Shown here: piece by piece, positions 1 to 12,241 of the stretch
Numbering within the stretch: the stretch's first letter is position 1
Layout of the letters: every line of letters begins with the position of its first letter
Origin: Adiantum capillus-veneris
Lineage: Eukaryota; Streptophyta; Polypodiopsida; Polypodiales; Pteridaceae
DNA length: 64,000 nucleotides
Assembly (NCBI GenBank): GCA_014529385.2
Contig: CM043966.1
Coordinates: forward strand, 110,779,968-110,843,967
Direction of reading: 5' to 3'
Position numbers and translations under genes: made by a program
The notes under the pieces: generated by a model
Database searches by the model: none
What the model was told of the DNA's origin: nothing
What the model saw: the letters and a program-made list of their open reading frames with translations, nothing else

Positions 1-810
1 TTCTAAGACTTGCTTTGAAGTTAAAAAACTACATCAAAATTCCATATGGACAACATAATGAGACTTAAGAGACTACCACTTGAAGGCCCCAACGGAAATT
101 GTGGCATATTAAACAAGTTTCAAGTTTCTTAATAAGGACCATGTAAGGTCTCTGACCCCGATCAAAAAGAGCACCATTGTACCATGTAATGAATATAATG
201 GTATAAGTTACTATTTTTAGCAGTTTTTTCAAATTCTGTCAGTGCCATGATGTTTAGAATGTTTCAAAGCTTCGAAATGCGAATTAAAATAATTTTTGCA
301 AAAAAATTCCAAAAATAGTAAGTTTTTGGTTACCCGACCCGTCCAGTTTTGATTGTCTCGATAAACTGCAACCGTACCCCGAATTTTGAAAAAATGCAAT
401 TTTGGACCCCGAGGGGCTGCTAAATATGGCAGGTACTTGGTCCAGTACGTCTTAGTTAGAGCTCCGTATAGCAATTTACGGCATCAAAATCCGACTCGTA
501 TGACCCGTTTTAGCCTAAAACCAATTTTTCATAAAATTGTCCAAGGAGGCACCGGCGCCCCGGGACTGTGTGGGAATAGGTTCCAGCCCACTCCAGACCA
601 GCTTTAGTAGCTAGGGGGCGCCCTCTTGCCTTGTGGGAGTCCTGGGAAAGCTGCCAAGCTAGTAACTAAGTCTCAGAGTCAGTTAAACTAGCCAACCTGA
701 CACTTGGTGAGTAGGGAACTAGACTTGCCATGCTTAACTGGAGAAGCTCCCAGATGCATTTAGCAACCCAGGTCGATTTTCAGCCTGTAGGAAGCCTATT
801 TAAAGACCTG

Positions 811-889
811 CATACACACACATACACATACACTAATGCTCACACACACACACAATGCATACACACACACACACACACCTACACACACT
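811..889. repeat. CA microsatellite
   Basis: Interrupted (CA)n tract inside the 2.3-kb insertion, mirrored by a GT-rich tract near 16820-16900 in the right arm. Confidence 0.85.
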
Positions 890-1707
890 GAGAAGGTGCT
901 GCCGATTCACACACCTTTTGAAGGAGAAGCAAAGAGGGAGGTGCTGCCGAATTCTCACCTCAAGAAGCTCGATTAGATCAGAGAATCGAGAAGATTATCA
1001 GCTCTTAATCACGGTAACCACTGTTTAATTAATGCCACCTGAAAATTCTTTTCTCTACCATCTAAATTTCTCGCCTATTATGCTTATTCCTAGTCGTAAT
1101 TCCCTATAATTACTCTCTAAATTCTCTTTAATCTATTTATATTAATCATCATTCCATAGCTGAATTATCAGCCATTCCTCATTCTCGATTAATGATTAGT
1201 GTATAATTATTAGAATTTTCTCTCTCTAGGCGGCATAGAAATTAGTCGATAAGCTAGTAATTGTGTAGATTTAAGAGAATCACTTTTTCTATCACCATTA
1301 ATAATGTAGCTAAATTAAATTCATTTCCTTTATGCATTAAGGTGTAATTAAGGAAAAATTAATCTGTTATTAAGTCTCTACAAGTTGACTTTCCTCACAC
1401 ATATGCATAAGATAAATCTGCATCATCTAGTTGCTAGGAAAGAGATTAATCATACTTAATTCATCTCTCTGATAATTCCATCAGTGAAATCCTACTATTC
1501 TTAATCACGTAAGTCGAGTAATTATCTTTAGAGCAGGTTCCCATAGGAATATGCATCATCCATAATGATTGCTATATGGAAATATCTAAACCTCTCATGT
1601 AGCAGGCATTGTTTGATGTTGCTAAGCTATCATTTGGCTTGTTATGACGCTTGTGGACATTAGCTCTTTCCTCCAAGTTAATTATTTAAAGTAGTGAGTT
1701 TAAAGTG

Positions 1708-1786
1708 GCTTTCTATGCGGTGGGAACCCACGTCTTGCTTTCTATGCGGTGGGAGTGTCCATGACGTGCTTTCTATGCGGTGCACA
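1708..1786. repeat. Three spaced copies of GCTTTCTATGCGGTG
   Basis: Identical 15-bp cores start at about 1708, 1737 and 1768, 29-31 bp apart, with different spacers. They lie in the 2.3-kb insertion and could be subterminal transposase or regulatory binding sites; that role is inference only. Confidence 0.6.
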
Positions 1787-3570
1787 TACCTACTTGTATA
1801 AGCAGCTAGGCGACAACAGGTGGAGTGAACTCTCGCTGGAGGGGGATGTTGTACCTCCAAAACATTGGAATTTTAATGAATAAGTTTTTACTAGAATACT
1901 GTCTTGGTGTTGTTTGCAATACTGGTTGAAGGGCTGTTTTAACGAACAATGTGATTCGGAATTAAACAAGGAATCTTTATGTTGAACAACCTTTGTGGTA
2001 GTAATTAGGTCACACAAGGAAGTGTGAGTGTGGGGGTGGAAAGTGGGGGCTTGGCTCAGGTTGCCAATGCCTACGAGATGGGTGGTCCCGATTGGTCGGG
2101 AACGCTCTGTCCCCATAGTGCTTCTCAATATTAGTAATTACTCATTGCCCCTAGAGCGGTGAAATCTCGAGGGTACGTGCCTCTGAAACATGGGGAAAAA
2201 GGCACTCGGGTTTTCTCTCCTCTTGGAAGGTGGGTCTTAGGATCGCTAGATAGTTTAAGTACGCTTCCCCTGCGAGGTGGAGCTAGATCTCCTTGCTAGG
2301 AGGCTCGAACTCGACTCACTTTGTGATGAGAGATCGTCCGCTAGTGGAACCTTGAACCATTTTGTTTGCTTCCGCAATAGATCTAGTGGCCACCAGGTTC
2401 ACCATCAAATCCGCTGGTTGATACGGCGGGGTGGGGACCTCACAGACCATGTGTCCTTTAACTATGGCAGAAAGCACCACATTCTTGCACTTGTTCAGGT
2501 GCCTTGGGAGGTGAAAAGTTCAATATATGTTGCCTTTTGATGGTACCTCTTTGGGGGTTGTGCATACAGAAACCATGAATCAAGAAACCATATAGGACAT
2601 TACCTCTCAACCTTTCCACTTCCATGTCTATGCCATTCAGACAAGGATCCACACAACTTCGTAGCAAGCACTAGATAACCTAGTAAATGACCTGATGTCT
2701 TACAACCAAATATGTATAACTATGTACAAGTGCTCCATGCACATCACAAGAAATGCTCAACACTTAAGGATCCGACCATGAATGAGCTTGACAATAATTG
2801 CTCACTATCTGGAGAGAGAAGCTCCCTTAAACCCATGTGTCATGCCATTAATATGTATGCCTGGAGGTGCCACTCATATCACGTGATGCACAACACGTAA
2901 AGATCCAACCGTGAACGAGCTTGAACATAATTGTTCCCTATCTGGAGATAGAAGTTCCGTCAAACCCATGTGTCAGGCCATAAATATGTATGCCACTCAT
3001 ATCGCATGTAAATTCTACATAGGAGATTCTAAGACTTGTTTTGAAGTTTAAACTCTACATCAAAATTCCATATAAACAACATAATCAGACCTAAGCAACT
3101 AGCATTTGAAGGCCCAACGGAAGTTTTGAAGCATATTAAACAAATCCCAAGTTTCTTTGTAAGGACCAAGTGTCTTGTAACTATGGCAAAAAGCACCGCA
3201 TTCCTGCACTTCGTTCAGGTGCCTTGGGAGGTGAATAGTTCAATATATGTTGCCTTTTGAGGGTACCTCTTTGGGGGTTGGGTTGTGCATACAGAAACCA
3301 TATAGGACATTACCTCTCCACTTTCCACTTTCCACTTCCATATCTATGCCATGTAGACAAGGATCCATACAACTTCGTAGCAAGCACTAGATAACCTAGA
3401 AGATGACCTGATGTCTTACAACCAAATCTGTATAAAAATGTATAAGTGCTCCATGCACATTATAGAAGATGTGCAACACCTAAGGATCCAACCATGAATG
3501 AGCTTGACAATAATTGTTCACTATTTGGAGAGAGAAGTTCCCTCAAACCCATGTGTCAGGCCATTAATAT

Positions 3571-3795
3571 TGTTGGAATTAGGGTTGCAGAGAAACACAC
3601 AGCTTGGAGAAGACGATGGAAGCTCAAGGCACACAATAGAGAGTGTGTCACTTGGTGTGTAATGGAAAGATAGATACCTGTAGAGTGATGGCGTATATAC
3701 AATGCATGGGAGAAAATACCTCCTAAAGAGGGAAAAAATGCCCCTGGCAGTCCTAATGTGTTCACACACATCACTACCACATTTATATGGTAACA
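3571..3795 (-). repeat. 3' LTR of the TR-GAG element
   Basis: 225 bp, TG...CA, preceded on the minus strand by the purine-rich stretch CCAGGAGGATT. The target duplication AATAT follows. Confidence 0.9.
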
Positions 3796-3874
3796 AATCC
3801 TCCCTGGAGTGATGCAGTGAACAAGAGCTGGCACATGAGTAAAGGGAAATGCCATGCCCTGAGGACATGATCAG

Positions 3875-3998
3875 TCATTCCACAAAGGGGAGTAAGCCCA
3901 AAGCTTTGAGGAAAGCTTCAAGATCCTCACAAGACAATGACTTTGTGAAAAGATCTGCAAGGTTGTCCTGTGTTTGCAGATAAGCCGAGATGATCTCT
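3875..3998 (-). pseudogene. C-terminal RNase H remnant of a Copia pol
   Basis: Directly after the gag stop, a second frame reads ...DNLADLFTKSL... to a stop at 3875-3877. The [D/E]NxAD[L/M][F/L]TK motif is the hallmark of the end of Copia RNase H, just before the 3' LTR. So about 3 kb of pol was deleted between the zinc knuckle and this point. It is in a different frame from gag and has no start of its own. Confidence 0.8.
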
Positions 3999-3999
3999 C

Positions 4000-4914
4000 C
4001 TACTGAGAGCCTCTTCGTGACATAGGACACTGCTTGATCAAGTGATCATTAGCTTTACAATATTGGCAACGCATCTTCTTTTTGCCCTTATCACCAGAAT
4101 TGCCAGACGATGTGCTGTCAGCAAAAGCATCGGGAACATAAGTTTTGCCACTCGCAGTAGAACCATAAGAAGTAGTTGCATTGCTGTTACCACCCTTTCT
4201 TTGAGAAGCAATAAAAGCTTGTTCAGCTGCACATTGTCTAATCCTGTTTTTTTTGGAAAGTGACTCTTGCAACATCAATGTGCATAATGCATCAAACTTG
4301 ACAACTTCTGGATTTCCTTGGGTCATAAGTCTCCAAGTACTAGCAAAAATCTGATAAGAATCTGGTAAGGCATCAAGAACAGTCTGCACAAGGGAACTAC
4401 CTGAAATGACATCACCTGCAGAAATAACTTGCTCATTGATATCCTTGACACTAGCAAGGAAAGTGTCCATATCATCTTCCTCATGCATAATCTTCGACTG
4501 CAGCTCTTTACGCAATAAAGCAATTTTAGCCTCATTGCGACTTGCATAAAGACTAGCCAAAATATCCCAAGCTTGTTTTACAGATTTTGCTGAACGGATG
4601 TGAGGAACAATGGTGCGCTTCACAGACAACACAATCAATGCATGAGCCTGCTCATCCTTTACATCCCAAAAAGCTTGTTCTATCGTAGGCAAAACAACTC
4701 TAATAGCAGCAATCCTTGTAGCAAGACCTGCAACATCCGCAACATCGCCTACATCCTCAGAACCAGGACGTATATCAATGCCCTGCACAATATTCCAGAC
4801 GCCCTTTGACACAAGAACGTGTTGCATCATATAAGCCCACATAGGGTTATTGTTCCCATCCAACCTGTCCTCAGTAGCAAACATCTTGAAGACATCTGTG
4901 TTGTTGTCAGCCAT
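4000..4914 (-). CDS. Copia-type Gag polyprotein (UBN2-like) with zinc knuckle
   Basis: Capsid/nucleocapsid protein that would package the element RNA into cytoplasmic virus-like particles. I chose the ATG at 4914 (MADNNTDVFK), which gives about 304 residues; an upstream in-frame start at 4977 lies in the leader. The first two thirds resemble the UBN2 / gag-polypeptide-of-Copia family: a WAYMMQ segment, then VKQAWDILASLY and a long helical stretch around SRNEAKIALLRKELQSKI. A CX2CX4HX4C knuckle (CQYCKANDHLIKQC) is close to the C terminus. The frame ends a few codons later at the deletion junction with the RNase H remnant. It is the only fully open frame of the element; the right-arm copy is frameshifted. 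Confidence 0.85.
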   Translation of the reverse strand: MADNNTDVFKMFATEDRLDGNNNPMWAYMMQHVLVSKGVWNIVQGIDIRPGSEDVGDVADVAGLATRIAAIRVVLPTIEQAFWDVKDEQAHALIVLSVKRTIVPHIRSAKSVKQAWDILASLYASRNEAKIALLRKELQSKIMHEEDDMDTFLASVKDINEQVISAGDVISGSSLVQTVLDALPDSYQIFASTWRLMTQGNPEVVKFDALCTLMLQESLSKKNRIRQCAAEQAFIASQRKGGNSNATTSYGSTASGKTYVPDAFADSTSSGNSGDKGKKKMRCQYCKANDHLIKQCPMSRRGSQ

Positions 4915-5249
4915 GGTGAATGCTGCACCTGATGTGAAAACTGTCCGAAAATAGGAGAAATAGAGCGGGAACAACACGTGCTATATAGCACAAAACCGTA
5001 GAAGACTGTAAAGCACCTGTTATGCTGAAAACGGCACTGACAAAAATTCTGCACAAAATGACTTACAACGGAGGTTGAAATGAGCCCGAATCAGAAATCT
5101 GAGCAGATTGAGCTCTACGAGCAACCCTGAAATATTTATCGACCTGGGAACACTCGCCAAACCTCACTCTAATAAAAAAAAGTGAGTAGGCGTGTGCTGG
5201 AGCAATTGGCGACTAAGCCCAGGAGGACGTAACCTGCTCTGATACCAAT

Positions 5250-5472
5250 TGTTGGAATTAGGGTTGCAGAGAAACACACACACCTTGGAGAAGATGAAGG
5301 AAACTCAAGGCACACAATAGAGAGTGTGTCACTTGGTGTGCAATGGAAAGATAGCCGTAGAGTGATGGGGCGTATATACAATGCACGGGGGAGAAAACCT
5401 CCTAAAGAGGGAAAAAATGCCCCAGTGGTCCAATGTGTTCACACACATCACTACCACATGTATATGGTAACA
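5250..5472 (-). repeat. 5' LTR of the TR-GAG element
   Basis: 223 bp, TGTT...AACA on the minus strand. The primer-binding site TGGTATCAGAGC lies directly inside it (about 5236-5247). It is the partner of 3571-3795, with several small differences. Confidence 0.9.
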
Positions 5473-8400
5473 AATATGTATGCCTCGAGCTGCTACTCCT
5501 ATCACGTGATGCACAACACATAAGGATCCAACTGTGAAAGAGCTTGAACATAATTGTCCCCTATCTGGAGGTAGAAGTTCCATCATACCCATGTGTCAGG
5601 CCATAAATCTGTATGCCACACATAACACATGTAAATTTCACATAGGAGATTTTAAGACTTGCTTTGAAGTTAAAAAACTACATCAAAATTCCATATGGAC
5701 AACATAATGAGACTTAAGCGACTAGCATTTGAAGGCCCAACAGAAGTTTTGAAGCATATTAAACAAATCCCAAGTTTCTTAATAAGGACCAAGTGTCTTG
5801 TAACTATGGCAGAAAGCACCACATTCCTGCACTTCGTTCCGGTACCTTGGGAGGTGAAAAGTTCAATATATGTTGCCTTTTGAGGGTACCTCTTTGAGGG
5901 TTGGGTTGTGCATATAGAAACCATGAATCAAGAAACCACATAGGACATTACCTCTCCACTTTCCACTTCCATGTCTATGCCATTTAGATAAGGATCCATA
6001 CAACTTCGTAGCAAGCACTAGATAACCTAGTAGATGACCAGATGTCTTACAACCGTACAACCGAATCTGTATAACTATGTACAAATGCTCTATGCGCATC
6101 ACAGGAAATGCTCAACACCCAAGGATCCAACCACGAATCAGCTTGACAATAATTTTTCACTATCTGGAGAGAGAAGTTCCCTCAAACTCATGTGTTAGGC
6201 CATTAATATGTATGCTTGGAGGTGCTAGTCATATCACGTGATGCACAACACGTAAAGATCCAACCGTGAATGAGCTTGAACATAATTTTTCCCCTATCTG
6301 GAGATAGAAGTTCCATCAAACTCATGTTGTCAGGCCATAAATATGTATGCCACTCATATCGCATGTAAATTTTACATAGGAGATTCTAAAATTTGTTTTG
6401 AAGTTAAAGCTCTACATCAAAATTCCATATAAACAACATAATGAGACTTAAGCGACTAGCATTGAAGGCCCAACTGAATTTTTGAAGCATATTGAACAAA
6501 TCCCAAGTTTCTAAGTAAGGACCAAGTGTCTTGTAACTATGGCAAAAAGCACCACATTCCTGCACTTCGTTCAGGTGCCTTGGGAGGTGAAAAGTTCAAT
6601 ATATGTTGCCTTTTGAGGGTACCTCTTTGGGGGTTGGGTTGTGCCTACAGAAACCATGAATCAAGAAACCATATAGGACATTACCTCTCGACCTTCCCAC
6701 TTCCATGTCTATGCCATTCAGACAAGGATCCATACAACTTCGTAGCAGGCACTAGAGAACCTAGTAGATGACCCGATGTCTTACAACCGAATCTGTATAT
6801 CTATGTACAAGTGCTCCATGCGCATTATAAAAGATGCGCAACACCTAAGGATCCAACCATTAATGAGCTTGACACTAATTGTTCACTATCTGGAGAGAGA
6901 AGTTCCCTTAAACCCATGTGTGAGGCCATTAATATGTATGCGTCGAGCTGCCACTCACATGATGTGATGCGCAACACGTAAGGATCCAGCAGTGAACGAG
7001 CTTGAACATAAATGTTCCCTATCTGGAGATAGAAGTTCCATCAAACCCATGTTGTCAGACCATAAATATGTATGCCACTCATATAACATGTAAATTTCAC
7101 ATAGGAGATTCTAAGAGTTGCTTTGAAGTTAAAAAACTACATCAAAATTCCATATGGACAACATAATGAGACTTAAGCGACTAGCATTTGAAGGCCCAAC
7201 GGATGTTTTGAAGCATATTAAACAAATCCCAAGTTTCTTAATAAGGACCAACTGTCTTGTAACTATGGCACAAAGCACCACATTTCCTGCACTTCGTTCA
7301 GGTGCCTTGGGAGGTGAAAAGTTCAAAATATGTTGCCTTTTGACGGTACCTCTTTGGGGTTTGTGCATATGGAAACCATGAATCAAGAAACCATATAGGA
7401 CATTACCTTTCGACCTTTCCACTTCCATGTCTATGCCATTCAGACAAGGATCCATACAACTTTGTAGCAAGACCTAAATAACCTAGTAGATGACCTGATG
7501 TCTTACAACCGAATCTATATAACTATGTACAAGTGCTCCATGCGCATCACAGAAGATGCGGAAAACCTAAGGATCCAACCGTGTGTGAGCTTGACATTAA
7601 ATGTTCTCTATCTGGAAGAGAAGTTCTTTCAAACCCATGTGTCAGGCCATTAATATGTATGCCTGGAGCTCCACTCATATGATGTGATGCACAACACGTA
7701 AGGATCCAACCATGAAAAAACTTGAACATAAATGTTCCCTATCTAGAAATAGAACTTTCGTCAAACCCATGTGTCAGGCCATAAATATGTATGCCACTCA
7801 TATCACATGTAAATTTCACATAGGAGATTCTCAGACTTTCTTTGAAGTTGCCCAACGAAAAATTTGGCATATTAAACAAATCCCAAGTTTCTTAATAAAG
7901 ACCATGTATCTTGTAGCTATGGCAGAAAGCACCACATTCCTGCACTTCGTTCCGGTGCCTTGGGAGGTGAAAAGTTCAATATATGTTGCCTTTTGACGAT
8001 ACCTCTTTGGGGGTTGTGCATACAGAAACCATGAATCAAGAAACCATATAGGACATTACCTCTCAACCTTCATTTCCACTTCCATTCTATGCCATTATGA
8101 CAAGGATCCACACAACTTCGTAGCAAGCACTAGATAACCTAGTAGATGACCTGATGTCTTACGATCGAATGACTGTATAACTATGTACAAGTGCTCCATG
8201 CGCATCACAGGAAATGCTCAACACCTAAAGATCCAACCATGAATGAGCTTTACAATAATTGTTCACTATCTGGAGAGAAAAATTCCCTCAAACCCATGTG
8301 TCAGGCCATTAATATGTATGCCTGGAAGTGGCAGTCATATCACGTGATGCGCAACACATAAAAGATCCAACCGTGAACGAGCTTGAACCTAATTGTTCCC

Positions 8401-8846
8401 TATCTGTAGATAGAAGTTTTGTCAAAACCCATGTATCATGCCATAAATATGTATGCCAATCATATCGCATGTAATTTTACATAGGAGATTCTAAGACTTG
8501 TTTTGAAGGTAAAACTCTACATCAAAATTCCATAAAACAACATAATGAGACTTAAGCGACTAGCATTTTAAAGGCCCAACGGAACTTTTGAAGCATATTA
8601 AACAAATCCTGAGTTTCTTAGTAAGCCAAGTGTCTTGTAACTATGGTAAAAAGCACCACATTCCTGCACTTCGTTCAGGTGCCTTGGGAGGTGAAAAGTT
8701 CAATATATATTGCCTTTTGAGAGTAGCTCTTTGGGGGTTGGGGTGCATACAGAAACCATGAATCAAGAAACCATATAGGACATTACCTTTCCACTTTCCA
8801 CTTCCATGTGTATGCCATGTAGACAAGGATCCACCATACAACTTCG

Positions 8847-8859
8847 TAGAAGCACTAGA
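8847..8859. other. Axis of the giant palindrome (13-bp spacer)
   Basis: The left arm ends in ACTTCG at 8841-8846 and the right arm begins with CGAAGT at 8860. The spacer still reads as the satellite motif running off the left arm (TAG.AAGCACTAGA), so the turn happens inside one monomer. A spacer this short fits a fold-back event, or a fold-back chimeric read in the assembly. Confidence 0.85.
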
Positions 8860-11800
8860 CGAAGTTGTAATGGATCCTTGTCTACGGCATACACATGGAA
8901 GTGAAAGTGGAAAGGTAATGTCCTATATGGATTTTCTTGATTCATGGTTTCTGTATGCACAACCCAACCCCCAAAGAGCTACTCTCCGGAAAAGTGCAAT
9001 AATTTGAACTTTTCAACCTCCCAAGGCACCTGAACGAAGTGCAGGAATGAGGTGCTTTTTAAACCATAGTTTACAAGACACTTGGTCCTTACTAAGAAAC
9101 CAGGATTTGTTTAATATGCTTCAAAAGTTCCGTGGCCTTTAAAAATGCTAGTCGCTTAAGTCCCATATGTTGTTTATATGGAATTTTGATGTATGAGTTG
9201 TTAAACCTTCAAAACAAGTCTTAGAATCTCCTATGTAAAATTTACATGCGATATGATTTGGCATACATATTTATGGCATGATACATGGGTTTGACAAAAC
9301 TTTCATCTACAGATAGGGAACAATTAGGTTCAAGCACGTTCACGGTTGGATCTTTTATGTGTTGCGCATCACGTGATATGACTGCCACTTCCCAGGCACA
9401 ATACATATTAATGGCCTGACACAATGGGTTCTGAGGGAATTTTTTCTCTCCAGATAGTGAATCAATTATTGTAAAGCTCATTCATGGTTTGGATCTTTAG
9501 GTGTTGAGCATTTCCTGTGATGCGCCATGGAGCACTTGTACATAGTTATAAAACAGATTCGATCGTAAGACATTCAGTCATCTACTAGAGTTATCTAGTG
9601 CTTGCTACGAAGTTGTGTGGATCCTTGTCAATAATGGCATAGACATGGAAGTGGAAAGGTTTAAGATTAATGTCCTATTGGTTTCTTGATTCATGGTTTC
9701 TGTATGCACAACCCCCAAAGAGGTATCGTCAAAAGGCAACATATATTGAACTTTTCACCTCCCAAGGCACCGGAACGAAGTGCAGGAATGTGGTGCTTTC
9801 TGCCATAATCCACAAGATACATGGTCTTTATTAGAAACTTGGGATTTGTTTAAATATGCCAAATTTTTCGTTGCAACTTCAAAGAAAGTCTGAAATCTCC
9901 TATGTGAAATTTACATGGATATAGTGGCATACATATTTATGGCCTGACCCATGGGTTTGACGAAAGTTCTAAATCTAGATAGGGAACATTTATGTTCAAG
10001 TTTTTTTCATGGTTGGATCTTACGTGTTTGTGCATCACATCATATGAGTGGGAGCTCCGGCATACATAATAAATGGCCTGACACATGGGTTTGAAAGAAC
10101 TTCTCTTCCAGATAGAGAACATTTAATGTTCAAGCTCACACACGGTTGGATCCTTTGAGGTTTGACCGCATCTTCTGTGATGCGCATGGAGCACATTGTA
10201 CATAGTTATATAGATTCGGTTGTAAGACATCAGGTCATCTACTAGGTTATTTAGGTCATGCTACAAAGTTGTATGGATCCTTGTCTGATGGCATAGACAT
10301 GGAAGTGGAAAGGTCGAAAGGTAATGTCTATATGGTTTCTTGATTCATGGTTTCCATATGCACAAAACCCCAAGAGGTACCGTCAAAAGGCAACATATTT
10401 TGAACTTTTCACCTCCAAGGCACCTGAACGAAGTGCAGGAATGTGGGCTTTGTGCCATAGTTACAAGACAGTTGTCCTTATTAAGAAACTTGGATTTGTT
10501 TAATATGCTTCAAAACATCCGTTGGGCCTTCAAATGCTAGTCGCTTAAGTCCTCATTATGTTGTTCCATATGGAATTTTGATGTAGTTTTTTAACTTCAA
10601 AGCAACTCTTAGAATCTCCTATGTGAAATTTACATGTTATATGAGTGGCATACATATTTATGGTCTGACAACATGGTTTGATGGAACTTCTATCTCCAGA
10701 TAGGGAACATTTATGTTCAAGCTCGTTCACTGCTGGATCCTTACGTGTTGCGCATCACATCATGTGAGTGCAGCTCGACGCATACATATTAATGGCCTCA
10801 CACATGGGTTTAAGGGAACTTCTCTCTCCAGATAGTGAACAATTAGTGTCAAGCTCATTAATGGTTGGATCCTAGGTGTGCGCATCTTTTATAATGCGCA
10901 TGGGAGCACTTGTACATAGATATACAGATTCGGTTGTAAGACATCGGTCATCTACTAGGTTCTCTAGTGCCTGCTACGAAGTTGTATGGATCCTTGTCTG
11001 AATGGCATAGACATGGAAGTGGGAAGGTCGAGAGGTAATGTCCTATATGGTTTTCTTGATTCATGTTTCTGTAGGCACAACCCAACCCCCAAAGAGGTAC
11101 CCTCAAAAGGCAACATATATTGAACTTTTCACCTCCCAAGGCACCTGAACGAAGTGCAGGAATGTGGTGCTTTTTGCCATAGTTACAAGACACTTGGTCC
11201 TTACTTAGAAACTTGGGATTTGTTCAATATGCTTCAAAAATTCAGTTGGGCCTTCAATGCTAGTCGCTTAAGTCTCATTATGTTGTTTATATGGAATTTT
11301 GATGTAGAGCTTTAACTTCAAAACAAATTTTAGAATCTCCTATGTAAAATTTACATGCGATATGAGTGGCATACATATTTATGGCCTGACAACATGAGTT
11401 TGATGAACTTCTATCTCCAGATAGGGAAAAATTATGTTCAAGCTCATTCACGGTTGGATCTTTACGTGTTGTGCATCACGTGATATGACTAGCACCTCCA
11501 AGCATACATATTAATGGCCTAACACATGAGTTTGAGGGAACTTCTCTCTCCAATAGTGAAAAATTATTGTCAAGCTGATTCGTGGTTGGATCCTTGGGTG
11601 TTGAGCATTTCCTGTGATGCGCATAGAGCATTTGTACATAGTTATACAGATTCGGTTTGTACGGTTGTAAGACATCTGGTCATCTACTAGGTTATCTAGT
11701 GCTTGCTACGAAGTTGTATGGATCCTTATCTAAATGGCATAGACATGGAAGTGGAAAGTGGAGAGGTAATGTCCTATGTGGTTTCTTGATTCATGGTTTC

Positions 11801-12241
11801 TATATGCACACAACCCAACCCTCAAAGAGGTAAAATAGGGGGAACATATATTGAACTTTTCAATCCCAAGGTACCGAACGAAGTGCAGGAATGTGGTGCT
11901 TTCTGCCATAGTTACAAGACACTTGGTCCTTATTAAGAAACTTGGGATTTGTTTAATATGCTTCAAACTTCTGTTGGGCCTTCAAATGCTAGTCGCTTAA
12001 GTCTCATTATGTTGTCCATATGGAATTTTGATGTAGTTTTTTAACTTCAAAGCAAGTCTTAAAATCTCCTATGTGAAATTTACATGTGTTATGTGTGGCA
12101 TACAGATTTATGGCCTGACACATGGTATGATGGAACTTCTACCTCCCAGATAGGGGACAATTATGTTCAAGCTCTTTCACAGTTGGATCCTTATGTGTTG
12201 TGCATCACGTGATAGGAGTAGCAGCTCGAGGCATACATATT

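Larger units (their letters stand above)
145..2444. mobile_element. 2.3-kb insertion with 8-bp target duplication (left-arm copy)
   Basis: GACCATGT occurs on both sides (137-144 and 2445-2452), and removing the insert plus one copy restores a normal satellite monomer. The ends are weakly inverted (AGGTCTCTGACCCCG against AGGTCCCCACCCCG read inwards). An 8-bp duplication is usual for hAT elements, so a non-autonomous hAT-like transposon is the best guess. I recognise no transposase; the frames inside are short and unfamiliar. It holds a CA microsatellite (about 811-889) and three copies of GCTTTCTATGCGGTG (1708-1786). The right-arm copy lies at 15262-17562. Confidence 0.6.
3571..5472 (-). mobile_element. 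TR-GAG-type non-autonomous Copia element (left-arm copy)
   Basis: This is a complete, small LTR retrotransposon of 1,902 bp. It has two LTRs of 223-225 bp starting TG and ending CA, a primer-binding site TGGTATCAGAGC, a purine-rich tract before the 3' LTR, and a perfect 5-bp target duplication AATAT (3566-3570 and 5473-5477). Inside is one open gag frame followed directly by the last ~40 codons of a Copia RNase H. Protease, integrase and reverse transcriptase are missing as one block, so it would have to be mobilised by a full-length relative. Elements with terminal repeats and only gag are known in plants as TR-GAG. Confidence 0.9.
1..8846. repeat. Left arm of a 17.7-kb inverted repeat
   Basis: Base 1 onward reappears as reverse complement ending at 17708. 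Paired landmarks keep a coordinate sum close to 17,709 along the whole arm (for example 386-607 with 17101-17322, 2712-2900 with 14808-14996, and 4042-4263 with 13446-13667). The arm begins inside a satellite monomer at the window edge, so the inverted repeat may extend further left. It contains satellite DNA, a 2.3-kb insertion (145-2444) and a 1.9-kb TR-GAG element (3571-5472). Reading frames in this arm, such as gag, are more intact than in the right arm. Confidence 0.95.
1..8846 (-). repeat. Satellite array, ~720-bp monomer, reverse orientation
   Basis: The landmark CTTCGTAGCAAGCACTAG recurs near 2656, 3376, 6006, 6738, 7460, 8118 and 8838. Once the TR-GAG insertion is subtracted, the spacing is about 720-732 bp; one monomer (7460-8118) has an internal deletion around 7847. 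Each monomer contains two related halves of about 136 bp beginning at GGATCCAACCRTGAAYGAGCTTGA, for example near 2768 and 2904, so it grew by internal duplication. Short frames such as 5695-5883 recur from monomer to monomer and are not taken as genes. Confidence 0.9.

Noticed and set aside
2712-8000. Many short frames of 60-116 codons as separate small genes
   Set aside because: They recur once per satellite monomer on both palindrome arms and have no start, splice or domain support; they are properties of the repeat unit.
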